From Flavobacteriales bacterium (lineage in GTDB: Bacteria > Bacteroidota > Bacteroidia > Flavobacteriales_F > PHOS-HE28), in contig JADKJM010000005.1 in the NCBI GenBank assembly GCA_016721005.1, positions 62,001-126,000 of the forward strand: a DNA stretch of 64,000 nt, in the 5' to 3' direction. A program made the translations under genes and the position numbers. Of this stretch, positions 1 through 7,789 are shown one piece after another (positions within the stretch are counted from its first letter, which is position 1; every line of letters starts with the position of its first letter). The notes under the pieces are model-generated. The model did not search any database. It was not told the DNA's origin and was given only the letters and a program-made list of their open reading frames with translations.

Positions 1-368
1 TGCGCAGTTCGCCACTCTCGGCGTAGTAGTTCCATGTGCTGTCCTTCTGCTGGCCCACATACTTTCCACGGGCCATCACCGCGCCCGATCCGTGGTAGTG
101 CTCCGCGCGACTCGTCCTCCCATCACCGGCGTGGTGCTGGATGGTGGTCAGGTGCCCGTCCTCATCGAAGTGCGAAAAGTCGCCGATCGGACGGTCATCC
201 TTGAACTGGCCCATGTACCGGATCGTGCCGTTCGGCCACGCCTTGCTCCAAATGCCTTGCTTGCGGCCCTGCGCATCGGTGGTATTGGTTGCGGGCACGG
301 GAGGTTGGGCCAGTACCAGCAGGCCAAGGAAGAACACGGGAAGGAACACGGAAAGGCGCAGGAGCATG
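1..368 (-). CDS. YwqK/MORN-like secreted protein, C-terminus cut by window edge
   Basis: Reading the minus strand from the ATG at 366-368 gives an open frame that runs off the window at position 1, so about 122 codons are visible. Residues 1-20 form a hydrophobic signal peptide (MLLRLSVFLPVFFLGLLVLA). Behind it are short repeated strands of the type GxWxKxWPNGxIRYxGQF and GKYVGQQKDSTWNYY, ending in a fragment beginning AESGEL. This 'tell how the text is changed' pattern is typical of the YwqK/MORN-variant (toxin_antitoxin 2-like) family; the lipoprotein at 6149 carries similar repeats. Its role is unknown and it is probably exported. The 160 bases upstream (369-530) hold no convincing gene. 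Confidence 0.7.
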
Positions 369-530
369 GGCGGTAAAGGTACGGGCGCCGAGCAAGGGGC
401 GTGCCCTTGGCAAGGCCCGGTCCGTGAAGTTGGACTCAACTCTGAAAACAGCCGCCTGCTCCAGATCAAAGTTGGCATCCGCGAGATGGTGGTGGTGAAG
501 CTCACGGTTCCCGTCCAGGAACCAACGGGA

Positions 531-1634
531 TCAGTGAACGATCATCAGCGGTAAGCGCCACAAGCTGCTGCCATCCCTGATCACCATCACGTAAATGCCC
601 GGGACGAGAGAGCTAGTGTCGATCGGTCCGTCGCCGTTGATGCGGAAGGAAGCGATCTCGCGTCCCGTGTGATCCACTATTCGAACAGACGTCGGTCCTC
701 GTAGTCCGCTTATCCGCACTTCGCGATCCGCTGGTTGTGGGAACGTGCTAGGCCTCTCGCCGATCGACCCGCGATCCAATACGGTCTGCCCCACTTCCAC
801 CGACCACAACGAAGCAGGAAATGCCGCCGTCCACTCATTGCTGAGGATCCATTCATCTGGCGTCCGCCAAGCGATCCCCTCGGTCTGGTGATCGAAGAGG
901 TCCACGTTCCGGCGAAGAGCGTTCGCACCGAAGAAGTCGTGGCCCTCGACATTGCTGAACAACCAGATGAAGGGCTGGCCGGGATCGTCCTCATGTCCCA
1001 GCAGAGCAAGGCGATCAACACCGTCCCATGATGCGGCGGTGATCACCCCGTTCGTGTCGAATATGCCGCGCGCTTCCGCCACATGATCACCGGGCGTTGC
1101 CGGAAGTGCGTACAGTCGCGTGCGTTCGTCGAGCCAACGCTTCGAAAAGAGGAAGAGGCTATCATCCACCGCGATCATCGCCTCCTGGTCGAAGTTCGTC
1201 GCGTTCCATGCGGGTGTGAAGTCGGTCTGGTCGCTGAAGGTGAAGTGGATCGTATCGACGGCTACCTCCGTGACGCCTTCGTCCTCCAGCGCTGAACGCG
1301 GGATGCGATAGATGCGGAGATCGGTGCGCGAGCCGAGGTTGTTGCCGAAGTCACCGATGTACACCCAGTTCGCATCGGCGGTGATCTCCTCGAAATCCAC
1401 GTTGGTGGCGCCCGTGAGTTGCACGGTACGCAACACGCTTCCGTTGTCCGGAGCGACAGCGTAAAGCGCCGGCGGATTGCCGCTGTCGAGTATCGTCCAG
1501 ATCGTACTGTTCACCACGATGAGACCGCTGGTCTCGTTCATCTGCGCCGGTAGCACGGTGAGCAGATCGGGAACCAATACCTGACCTACGAGCCGGAGCG
1601 GCAGGCAGAGCAGTAAGGTGAACCGGGTCCTCAT
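531..1634 (-). CDS. Secreted beta-propeller-like protein with T9SS sorting domain
   Basis: The protein has 367 residues. The start is the ATG at 1632-1634 (MRTRFTLLLCLPLRLVGQ), which gives a signal peptide. The frame stays open upstream to 2609, but that part lies antisense to the M1 aminopeptidase and is rejected. The body has blade-like strands (ETSGLIVVNSTIWTILDSG, FEEITADANWVYIGDFGNN, RIYRIPRSAL) that look like an SdiA-regulated or esterase-like propeller. The last 60 or so residues (VRISGLRGPTSVRIVDHTGR ... GIYVMVIRDG) have the shape of a T9SS type A sorting domain, so the protein is probably secreted and surface-attached. Substrate or partner is unknown. The divergent M1 gene begins 136 bp away. 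Confidence 0.75.
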   Translation of the reverse strand: MRTRFTLLLCLPLRLVGQVLVPDLLTVLPAQMNETSGLIVVNSTIWTILDSGNPPALYAVAPDNGSVLRTVQLTGATNVDFEEITADANWVYIGDFGNNLGSRTDLRIYRIPRSALEDEGVTEVAVDTIHFTFSDQTDFTPAWNATNFDQEAMIAVDDSLFLFSKRWLDERTRLYALPATPGDHVAEARGIFDTNGVITAASWDGVDRLALLGHEDDPGQPFIWLFSNVEGHDFFGANALRRNVDLFDHQTEGIAWRTPDEWILSNEWTAAFPASLWSVEVGQTVLDRGSIGERPSTFPQPADREVRISGLRGPTSVRIVDHTGREIASFRINGDGPIDTSSLVPGIYVMVIRDGSSLWRLPLMIVH

Positions 1635-1769
1635 GGTGCGAAGGTGGACCACTTCCGTGGAAGCATCAACGACAAGATGCGCCCGACCATGCACAACATT
1701 GCCTGTGAACGGGTGGATCGAACGCCGGGCGGGCCGTCGCGCATTGAAGTCGCCGATACCTTCGCCGAC

Positions 1770-2663
1770 ATGTTCAGGAAGGCTCTTGCTCTCAGTATGG
1801 TGCTGGTTGGTGCGGTGGCACACGCGCAATTGGGCGATGGGCAACAGACCTTCACGCACGCCGACACCTTGCGTGGATCCATCGGGCCATACCGTGCGTG
1901 GTGGAACGTGGTCGGCTATGATGTCACCGTGCGGCCGGACTTCGAAACGCGATCCATCGTGGGTCGTACCATCATCGCCTTCGATGCTGTTGAGGCCGGT
2001 GGGCGTATGCAGATCGATCTTCAACAGCCGCTCGTTGTGGACAGCATCGTGACGGATTTCGCGGAATTCAAGGACGGGGCGATCGCGGTGAGCTACAAGA
2101 CCATTCCCTTCAACCGCGCGGAGAACGCGATGGGTGGATCGCCACAAGCCATGAAGAAGGGTGAAGCCACGACGATCACCATCTCCTACCATGGCGTTCC
2201 GCGCGCGGCGCGCAACCCACCCTGGGACGGCGGCTGGATCTGGAAGAAGGATGAGCAAGGAAACCCGTGGATGAGCGTGGCCTGCCAAGGACTCGGCGCC
2301 AGTGTGTGGTATCCGTGCAAGGACCACCAGAGCGACGAGCCGGAGTACGGCGCGAATCTGCACATCACCGTGCCGGACAGTTTGCAAGCCATCGGCAATG
2401 GTCGGCTCCGCAACAAACAGAAGAACAGCGACGGAACAACGACGTGGAACTGGCAGGTGAAGAACCCGATCAATACCTACAACCTCGTGCCGTACATCGG
2501 CAAGTACGCACACTTCCACGAGGACTTCGTTGGCGTGAAGGGTCCACTCGATCTCGACTACTGGGTCCTCGCATTCAACGAGGCGAAAGCGCGCGAGCAC
2601 TTCAAGCAAGTACCGCTTATGTTGAAATGCTTGAGGAGTGGTTGGGCCATATCCTTTCTATGA
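1770..2663 (+). CDS. M1 family aminopeptidase, N-terminal part (frame-disrupted)
   Basis: The start at 1770 (MFRKALALSMVLVGAVAHAQ) gives a clean signal peptide, so the 42 codons upstream in the same frame are not needed. This part carries the beta-sandwich N-terminal domain of M1 zinc aminopeptidases (RAWWNVVGYDVTVRPDF, GASVWYPCKDHQSDEPEYG, NTYNLVPYIGKY). Near 2633 the reading leaves the family alignment: after KCL the expected text is E-E-W-L-G-P-Y-P-F-Y, but this frame reads R-S-G-W-A-I-S-F-L and stops. The missing continuation is in the frame beginning at 2638. Two missing single bases, one after the TTG at 2631-2633 and one in the GGCC at 2645-2648, restore the whole sequence. Together the parts make one periplasmic or secreted peptidase gene. 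Confidence 0.8.
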   Translation: MFRKALALSMVLVGAVAHAQLGDGQQTFTHADTLRGSIGPYRAWWNVVGYDVTVRPDFETRSIVGRTIIAFDAVEAGGRMQIDLQQPLVVDSIVTDFAEFKDGAIAVSYKTIPFNRAENAMGGSPQAMKKGEATTITISYHGVPRAARNPPWDGGWIWKKDEQGNPWMSVACQGLGASVWYPCKDHQSDEPEYGANLHITVPDSLQAIGNGRLRNKQKNSDGTTTWNWQVKNPINTYNLVPYIGKYAHFHEDFVGVKGPLDLDYWVLAFNEAKAREHFKQVPLMLKCLRSGWAISFL

Positions 2664-3513
2664 GGACGGTTACAAATTGGCGGAGGCGCCGCACCTCGGT
2701 ATGGAGCACCAGAGCGCGGTGGCCTACGGCAACAAGTACCAGAATGGCTACCTCGGCATGGACCTCAGCGGCACGGGTCGCGGGCTGTTGTGGGACTTCA
2801 TCATCGTACACGAAAGCGGGCACGAGTGGTTCGGCAACAGCATCACCACAGCGGACATCGCCGACATGTGGGTGCATGAAGGCATCACGCAATACACCGA
2901 AGTGATCTACACCGAATGCCAGCAGGGCAAGGAAGCCGCGGAAGAGTACGTGATCGGACTGCGTGACAAGATCGGCAACCGATCACCGGTGATCGGACCA
3001 TACGGCGTGAACCAGGAAGGCAATGGTGACATGTACCCGAAGGGCGCGAACCTGATGCACATGATCCGCCACATTATAGGCGACAGCACCTTCAAGGCGA
3101 TGTTGTTGGAGATGAACCGGCGCTTCTACCATAAGGTGGTGACGAGCGCGGAGATCGAGGAGTTCATGGTCAACTTCAATGTACGAACGGGCCTCTTGGA
3201 CAGATCCGTCTTTGATCAATACTTACGGACCACACAGATACCAGTACTCGAATGGGGCATACGAAAAGGGACTCTTTGGACAAGATGGACGAACTGCGTT
3301 CCAGATCTGATGCTACCCGTGATCCTTAATCAGAAAGGTGAGTTTCCGGTATTGATGCTTGCGACGAGTAACTGGGGGGCGTTTCCTTATGCAGACAAGA
3401 AGCAACCTCGGTTGGAAGCCGATCGGAATTGGTATATCGAATCAAAGCCACTTTCAAAACGTGAACTGCGGAGGAGGAAGCCACACATTGGCCGAGGCAC
3501 TCCACTATTCTAA
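2638..3513 (+). CDS. M1 family aminopeptidase, catalytic part (frame-disrupted)
   Basis: This continues the gene that starts at 1770. It opens inside the conserved stretch GPYPFYEDGYKL and has no start codon of its own that I trust. The substrate-recognition motif reads LGMEH in place of the usual GAMEN. The zinc site HESGH (nt 2809-2823) is followed 18 residues later by the third ligand E in WVHEGI, the HEXXH-X18-E pattern of gluzincins, so the catalytic residues are intact. The C-terminal end (IESKPLSKRELRRRKP) is short and basic. Function: metal-dependent removal of N-terminal amino acids from peptides, probably in the periplasm. The gene is active only if the two lesions near 2633 and 2647 are sequence errors. 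Confidence 0.8.
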   Translation: MVGPYPFYEDGYKLAEAPHLGMEHQSAVAYGNKYQNGYLGMDLSGTGRGLLWDFIIVHESGHEWFGNSITTADIADMWVHEGITQYTEVIYTECQQGKEAAEEYVIGLRDKIGNRSPVIGPYGVNQEGNGDMYPKGANLMHMIRHIIGDSTFKAMLLEMNRRFYHKVVTSAEIEEFMVNFNVRTGLLDRSVFDQYLRTTQIPVLEWGIRKGTLWTRWTNCVPDLMLPVILNQKGEFPVLMLATSNWGAFPYADKKQPRLEADRNWYIESKPLSKRELRRRKPHIGRGTPLF

Positions 3514-3535
3514 TATTGGATCCGAACGTTCATCA

Positions 3536-3997
3536 ATGAAACTCCTCGCCCTCCTCAACTCCGGTGGAAGCGCTGTCAGGATAGTTGTCGCCACACTCGC
3601 GGGCACCGTCGCGTACTTCCTGTTCGGTTGGTTGGTGTTCGAATGGATCCTCGGCGACTACATGGCCGGGCACACCACACAGATCCAAGGCTTCAAGAAG
3701 TCCGATGCGGAAGCAAGCATGCTGATGCTCGTGGTGTCCTGTGCGGCATATGCGCTGTTGTTGGCGATCGAGTTCGAACGCTGGGCGCACGTTCGGACAA
3801 TGAAAGCAGGTATCACCCTCGGTGCGATCATCGGTACACTGGTGGCTCTGATGACGAACGCCTATTGGTACTCGACCTCGCATTTCTTCAATGACCTTGT
3901 CCCGCTCGTGGTCGATATTGCAGCGGCGGTCGTGACCGTGGGAATGATGGGTCGCGTGATCGGCTGGACGCTCGGCAACTTCAAGACAAGGACATGA
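3536..3997 (+). CDS. Small integral membrane protein of unknown function
   Basis: The protein has 153 residues. The start is the ATG at 3536; the frame is open further upstream but overlaps the M1 gene there. Four hydrophobic segments can be seen: AVRIVVATLAGTVAYFLFGW, SMLMLVVSCAAYALLLAI, AGITLGAIIGTLVALM, and LVPLVVDIAAAVVTVGMMG. A polar loop (DYMAGHTTQIQGFKKSDAE) separates the first two. I do not recognise the family. The stop codon overlaps the start of pfkA by 4 bp (ATGA at 3994-3997), so the two genes are probably translationally coupled, but the context does not show a functional link. Confidence 0.7.
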   Translation: MKLLALLNSGGSAVRIVVATLAGTVAYFLFGWLVFEWILGDYMAGHTTQIQGFKKSDAEASMLMLVVSCAAYALLLAIEFERWAHVRTMKAGITLGAIIGTLVALMTNAYWYSTSHFFNDLVPLVVDIAAAVVTVGMMGRVIGWTLGNFKTRT

Positions 3998-4968
3998 AAC
4001 CCCAACACCTCGCTCTCCTCACCTCCGGTGGTGATGCGCCCGGCATGAACGCCGCCATTCGCGCGGTGGTGCGCACCGCGCATTTCCACGGGATCAAAGC
4101 CATCGGCGTGATGGATGGGTACAACGGTTTGGTGAAAGGATCCTTCATCGAGCTCGGTCCGCGTGATGTGAAGAACATCGTGCAGCGTGGCGGCACCATG
4201 TTGCGCAGCGCGCGCAGCGAAGCATTCCGCACACCCGAGGGAAGGGCGACCGCTGCCAAGAACCTGCGCGATGCGGGCATCGATGCCTTGATCTGCATTG
4301 GAGGCGGTGGCACGCAGACCGGCGCGCACCAACTCGCTATCGAACATGATATTCGGGTGATGGGCGTGGCCAGCACCATCGACAATGACCTCGGCGCCAG
4401 CGACCGCACCATCGGTTTCGATACCGCATGCAACACGGCCTTGGAAGCGATCGATCGTTTGCGCGACACCGCGTCGAGCCATGGCCGCATCTTCTTCGTG
4501 GAGGTGATGGGACGCGACACGGGCTTCATCGCCATGCACACCGGTATCGCCGCCGGGGCGGAATATGTGATGATACCGGAACGGCGGGAAAGCGTTGATG
4601 AGTTGGTGAAGGTGTTGGAGAACCGGTCCAGCGAAAAAGGGAGCAGCGTGGTGGTGGTGGCAGAAGGCGATCAAGAGGGTGGTGCGTTCAAGCTCGCGGA
4701 ACAAGTGAAGGCATGCTGCCCGCAGTTCGATATCCGTGTGAGTGTGCTTGGACACTTGCAGCGTGGCGGCAACCCGACCGTGGCGGATCGCTTGCTCGCA
4801 GCGCGGCTTGGCGCTGGCGCCGTGGAAGGCCTCATCGCAGGGAAGTCGAACTGTGTCGTGGGTGTGGTGAAGGGTGATCTCACCTACACGCCACATGCAG
4901 AAGCCATCTTGATGAAAAAGGCGATCGAACCCGATCTGTATCGCCTTCTACCCATGCTCGCGGTGTAA
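3994..4968 (+). CDS. pfkA: ATP-dependent 6-phosphofructokinase-like enzyme with altered GGDGS loop
   Basis: The protein has 324 residues, the usual bacterial PfkA length. It would phosphorylate fructose 6-phosphate to fructose 1,6-bisphosphate, the committed step of glycolysis. Family blocks seen: LLTSGGDAPGMNAAIR at the N-terminus, TIDND with both catalytic aspartates, VEVMGRDTG, and VLGHLQRGGNP. The nucleotide/Mg loop, normally IGGDGS or IGGDGT, reads IGGGGT (nt 4297-4314), so the metal-coordinating aspartate is glycine, and the residues before TIDND are A-S instead of P-G. It is not the GGDDS form of PPi-dependent enzymes. It overlaps the membrane protein gene at its start. Function as a PFK is likely by family; full catalytic competence is uncertain. 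Confidence 0.88.
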   Translation: MKPQHLALLTSGGDAPGMNAAIRAVVRTAHFHGIKAIGVMDGYNGLVKGSFIELGPRDVKNIVQRGGTMLRSARSEAFRTPEGRATAAKNLRDAGIDALICIGGGGTQTGAHQLAIEHDIRVMGVASTIDNDLGASDRTIGFDTACNTALEAIDRLRDTASSHGRIFFVEVMGRDTGFIAMHTGIAAGAEYVMIPERRESVDELVKVLENRSSEKGSSVVVVAEGDQEGGAFKLAEQVKACCPQFDIRVSVLGHLQRGGNPTVADRLLAARLGAGAVEGLIAGKSNCVVGVVKGDLTYTPHAEAILMKKAIEPDLYRLLPMLAV

Positions 4969-4977
4969 GTTCGTGGC

Positions 4978-6108
4978 ATGCGGAAACTCTTCTCCCTGCT
5001 CTTCGTCGCATGCATGGCTGCGCCTTCATCGGCAGCGACCTTTTCCATCACGCACTTCGGCACACCGCCCGATGCGCAAGCCGCGATCCAGTATGCCGCC
5101 GATATCTGGGGCGGGATCCTGATAAGTGATGTGCCGATCAAGGTGAGCGTGAGTTGGTCCGCATTGGGTGGTGCGGCATTGGGCGTCACCTTCCCGAACG
5201 GCCGAAAGGATTTTCCGAGCGCTCCGTTCGCATCAACATGGTATGCGACAGCGCTGGCGAACAGCATCGCTGGCGCAGAGCTGAACGTTGGCGAGGACGA
5301 CATCAACGTTTACCTGAACAGTGGTACCAACTGGTACTTGGGCACCGATGGCAACACGCCTGCTGGACAGTACGACCTGGTGAGCATCGCACTGCATGAG
5401 TTGGGGCATGGCCTCGGTTTCGTCGGGCTGGCCAAGAAAGTAGCGAATGAAGGCTCCTTCGGCTTGTTGCAAGCAAGTGACTTCGCACCGCTGATCACCA
5501 CCTTCCCGTGGCCCGAACAGGACACGCTACCCGGGATCTTCGATCGTTTCCTCACGAGTACTGCCAATGGGCCATTGACCTTCCTGAACAATCCGAGCAC
5601 AGTCCTCGGCACCGCCTTCACCAGCAACCAAGTGTACTTCAATGGTGCGAACGCGATGGCTGCGAATAGTGGACAGAACGCACGGATCTACGCACCCTCG
5701 GTCTTCGCCTTGGGCAGCAGTTGTGTCCACTTGAATGAAGCGACATTCCCGGCTGGGAACCCGAACGAGTTGATGACGCCCTTCAGTTCCGCAGGACAGA
5801 GCAACCACTGGCCAGGGCCAATATGCTTGGGCATCCTGCGCGATATCGGCTGGAATCTCGCCCCGGATGTCGGCATAGCCGAGCACCATCTTCCATCGGG
5901 GCATCTCTATCCCGATCCGGCGACCTCGGAGATCACCATCATCACCGGAACGCCCGGCCGGAAGGAGCCCTTTACCATTATGGATGCGTTCGGCCGCATA
6001 GCGCTCATAGGATCCATTTCCGGCCCGATCGACGTGAGCACCCTCGACGCCGGGGCCTACCTAGCGCGTGGTCAAACGGGCTGGGTCACCCGCTTCATCA
6101 AACAATAG
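4978..6108 (+). CDS. Secreted zinc metalloprotease-like protein with T9SS sorting domain
   Basis: The protein has 376 residues. The start MRKLFSLLFVACMAAPSSA gives a signal peptide. A TAAGTTCG box at 4967-4974 lies just before the ATG and may be its -7 element. Around residue 140 is HELGHGLGFVG, a zinc-binding HEXXHXXG motif of the metzincin type; the third ligand position (glycine-rich FVGLA) is not a clear histidine. The middle part (FNGANAMAANSGQNARIYAP ... HLNEATFPAGNPNELMTP) resembles PA/PKD-associated secreted peptidases of Bacteroidota; NELMTP could supply the Met-turn. The last 70 residues (HLYPDPATSEITII ... GAYLARGQTGWVTRFIKQ) form a T9SS type A domain. Confidence 0.78.
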   Translation: MRKLFSLLFVACMAAPSSAATFSITHFGTPPDAQAAIQYAADIWGGILISDVPIKVSVSWSALGGAALGVTFPNGRKDFPSAPFASTWYATALANSIAGAELNVGEDDINVYLNSGTNWYLGTDGNTPAGQYDLVSIALHELGHGLGFVGLAKKVANEGSFGLLQASDFAPLITTFPWPEQDTLPGIFDRFLTSTANGPLTFLNNPSTVLGTAFTSNQVYFNGANAMAANSGQNARIYAPSVFALGSSCVHLNEATFPAGNPNELMTPFSSAGQSNHWPGPICLGILRDIGWNLAPDVGIAEHHLPSGHLYPDPATSEITIITGTPGRKEPFTIMDAFGRIALIGSISGPIDVSTLDAGAYLARGQTGWVTRFIKQ

Positions 6109-6148
6109 CCGACCTGTGGCACGGGGCGTTCTCCTATTTTAGCGGACC

Positions 6149-6538
6149 ATGCAACTGCGCCTCCTTCTGCTCGCCGGGTTCCTCGTTCTGCTCGCAAGCT
6201 GCTCCACCCACAAATACGTCGCTGCCAGCCACCCCAACGGCAAGCCCGAAGTGGTGGTGTACATGAAGGGCAAGGGCGAGGATGCGGTGAAGGTGATGGA
6301 GAAGGTGTACTACCCCAGTGGGCGCATGGAGTATGTAGGGCGATTCGAGAACGGTGTGGAGCACGGCGAGTGGGTGTACTACTACGAGTCAGGCACGAAG
6401 AAGTATGTAGAGCACTGGGAGAATGGTGTGGAGCACGGGATCCATTTGGACTATGGCCCGGATGGGAAGGTGTACCGCGAATTGTACTACGACCGTGGCC
6501 GCCTTGTGAAGGAGGTGGACCGTAGCAAACTCAACTAG
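6149..6538 (+). CDS. Lipoprotein with YwqK/MORN-like repeats
   Basis: The protein has 129 residues. The N-terminus MQLRLLLLAGFLVLLASC has a lipobox (LASC), with the acylated cysteine at residue 18. After it come repeats of the form YYPSGRMEYVGRFENGVEHG, YYESGTKKYVEHWENGVEHG and YGPDGKVYRELYYDRG, about 22 residues each, as in the YwqK/MORN-variant family. The stop is 2 bp before the next gene, so the two are probably cotranscribed. Role unknown; such proteins sit on the outer membrane and may act in protein-protein contact. Confidence 0.75.
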   Translation: MQLRLLLLAGFLVLLASCSTHKYVAASHPNGKPEVVVYMKGKGEDAVKVMEKVYYPSGRMEYVGRFENGVEHGEWVYYYESGTKKYVEHWENGVEHGIHLDYGPDGKVYRELYYDRGRLVKEVDRSKLN

Positions 6539-6540
6539 CC

Positions 6541-7776
6541 ATGTTCCCGGGCTGGAACAGGTTCCCCGGCCGTTTCGCGATCGTTCTGGTCCTTCTCACG
6601 TTGCTCCTGCTGGTGCTGGAGCATGTCAACGGACGGTTCTGGTTGAACGACTTCCGCGTTTACTACGGTGCCGCGCAGAGCCTCTTGCACGGCGATACAC
6701 TATACGGCGTAGCGCACGGACTTGATTCCGGGACCTTCAAGTACGCGCCGATCATGGCGATGGCGTACGTCCCGCTCGCATTGCTCCCCTACTCCGTTGC
6801 AGCGACCATCCAGTACGTGCTGATCGTGGCAGCATTCATCTGGTCGGTCCTGTTGGCGGACCGGCTTGTTCGCACCCATGTCCTTGGCGGGAAGGTCGCT
6901 GGGTATGGCCCGGTCTTCCTGACCACGCTCGTGGTGGTGGTACACCTACATCGCGAACTGCACTTGGGGAACATCAATGTCCTGCTGTTATGGATCCTCC
7001 TACTTGGTCTCGACCGGATGCTGAGCGGACGCTCGGGAACGGCTGGTATCCTGATCGGCTTGGCCATCCTCGCGAAGCCGCATTTCGTGGTCCTGCTTCC
7101 GCTACTCCTATTGCGCGACCAGCGAAGGGCTTGCATCACGGCCGTTGTCACCGTGATCCTCGGCCTTGTCCTGCCCGCTGCGTTCCTAGGCGTTGAACAC
7201 ACCATTCAACTGCATCGTGATTGGTTCGCGGTGATGGCCGGACACAACGCCTCGCTCATCTACACCGGCGGTGATGCACACAACAGCGTGGACACGATCT
7301 ATTCGTTCCTGCATCGCACGGTACTCCATCACTTCACCTCACCCAGCACTCTTGAAGTGGCGGTCATCCTCGGCTGTATCGCGTTGCTCTTTGCCGCGTA
7401 TGTGCTGCGGAACAGGATGATCGAACGGAACAATGCCGGCATGGCGGGCCACATCGTGATCGAGTATTTCCTGCTGCTCGCATTGGTTCCGAGCATCACA
7501 CTCACCGATACGAACCATTTCCTGTTCAGCCTTCCGGCGATCATGTTGCTCTGTCACCGTCTGATACCACGCCCACGATCCCGGTGGTTGTTGCTCGTCG
7601 CGTTGCTCTTGCTGTTCGCATACGGCGGCAATTGGGCTGATGCCTTGGGTGATCTATCGGATCGAATGGTCCATTTTGGCGTGCTCGGCATCGCGAACAT
7701 CGGCCTTGTGCTGCTTGTCGCTCTGCATTTCTTCGTTGGTGGATCGAACCAAAAGGAGCGAACAGCGTCCACCTGA
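6541..7776 (+). CDS. GT87-like (DUF2029) polytopic membrane glycosyltransferase
   Basis: The protein has 411 residues with about ten hydrophobic helices. After the first helix comes NDFRVYYGAAQSLLHGDTLYG, followed by GTFKYAPIMAMAYVPLALLP. This Asp-containing first loop and FKYxP motif are characteristic of GT-C enzymes of the GT87/DUF2029 family (alpha-mannosyltransferase-like, polyprenyl-phosphate sugar donors). HRELHLGNINVLLLW in the middle also fits. It would transfer a sugar on the outer face of the inner membrane; acceptor unknown. It begins 2 bp after the lipoprotein stop and ends 13 bp before the serine hydrolase, so three genes may form one transcript. Confidence 0.75.
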   Translation: MFPGWNRFPGRFAIVLVLLTLLLLVLEHVNGRFWLNDFRVYYGAAQSLLHGDTLYGVAHGLDSGTFKYAPIMAMAYVPLALLPYSVAATIQYVLIVAAFIWSVLLADRLVRTHVLGGKVAGYGPVFLTTLVVVVHLHRELHLGNINVLLLWILLLGLDRMLSGRSGTAGILIGLAILAKPHFVVLLPLLLLRDQRRACITAVVTVILGLVLPAAFLGVEHTIQLHRDWFAVMAGHNASLIYTGGDAHNSVDTIYSFLHRTVLHHFTSPSTLEVAVILGCIALLFAAYVLRNRMIERNNAGMAGHIVIEYFLLLALVPSITLTDTNHFLFSLPAIMLLCHRLIPRPRSRWLLLVALLLLFAYGGNWADALGDLSDRMVHFGVLGIANIGLVLLVALHFFVGGSNQKERTAST

Positions 7777-7789
7777 AAGATCCGACCTC

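Noticed and set aside
1635..2609. N-terminal extension of the minus-strand ORF ending at 531
   Set aside because: It lies antisense to the M1 aminopeptidase N-terminal domain, is rich in His/Arg/Val shadow-like sequence, and the internal ATG at 1634 opens a real signal peptide.
3994..4968. PPi-dependent phosphofructokinase
   Set aside because: The loop is GGGGT, not GGDDS, and the length and other motifs are those of the ATP type.
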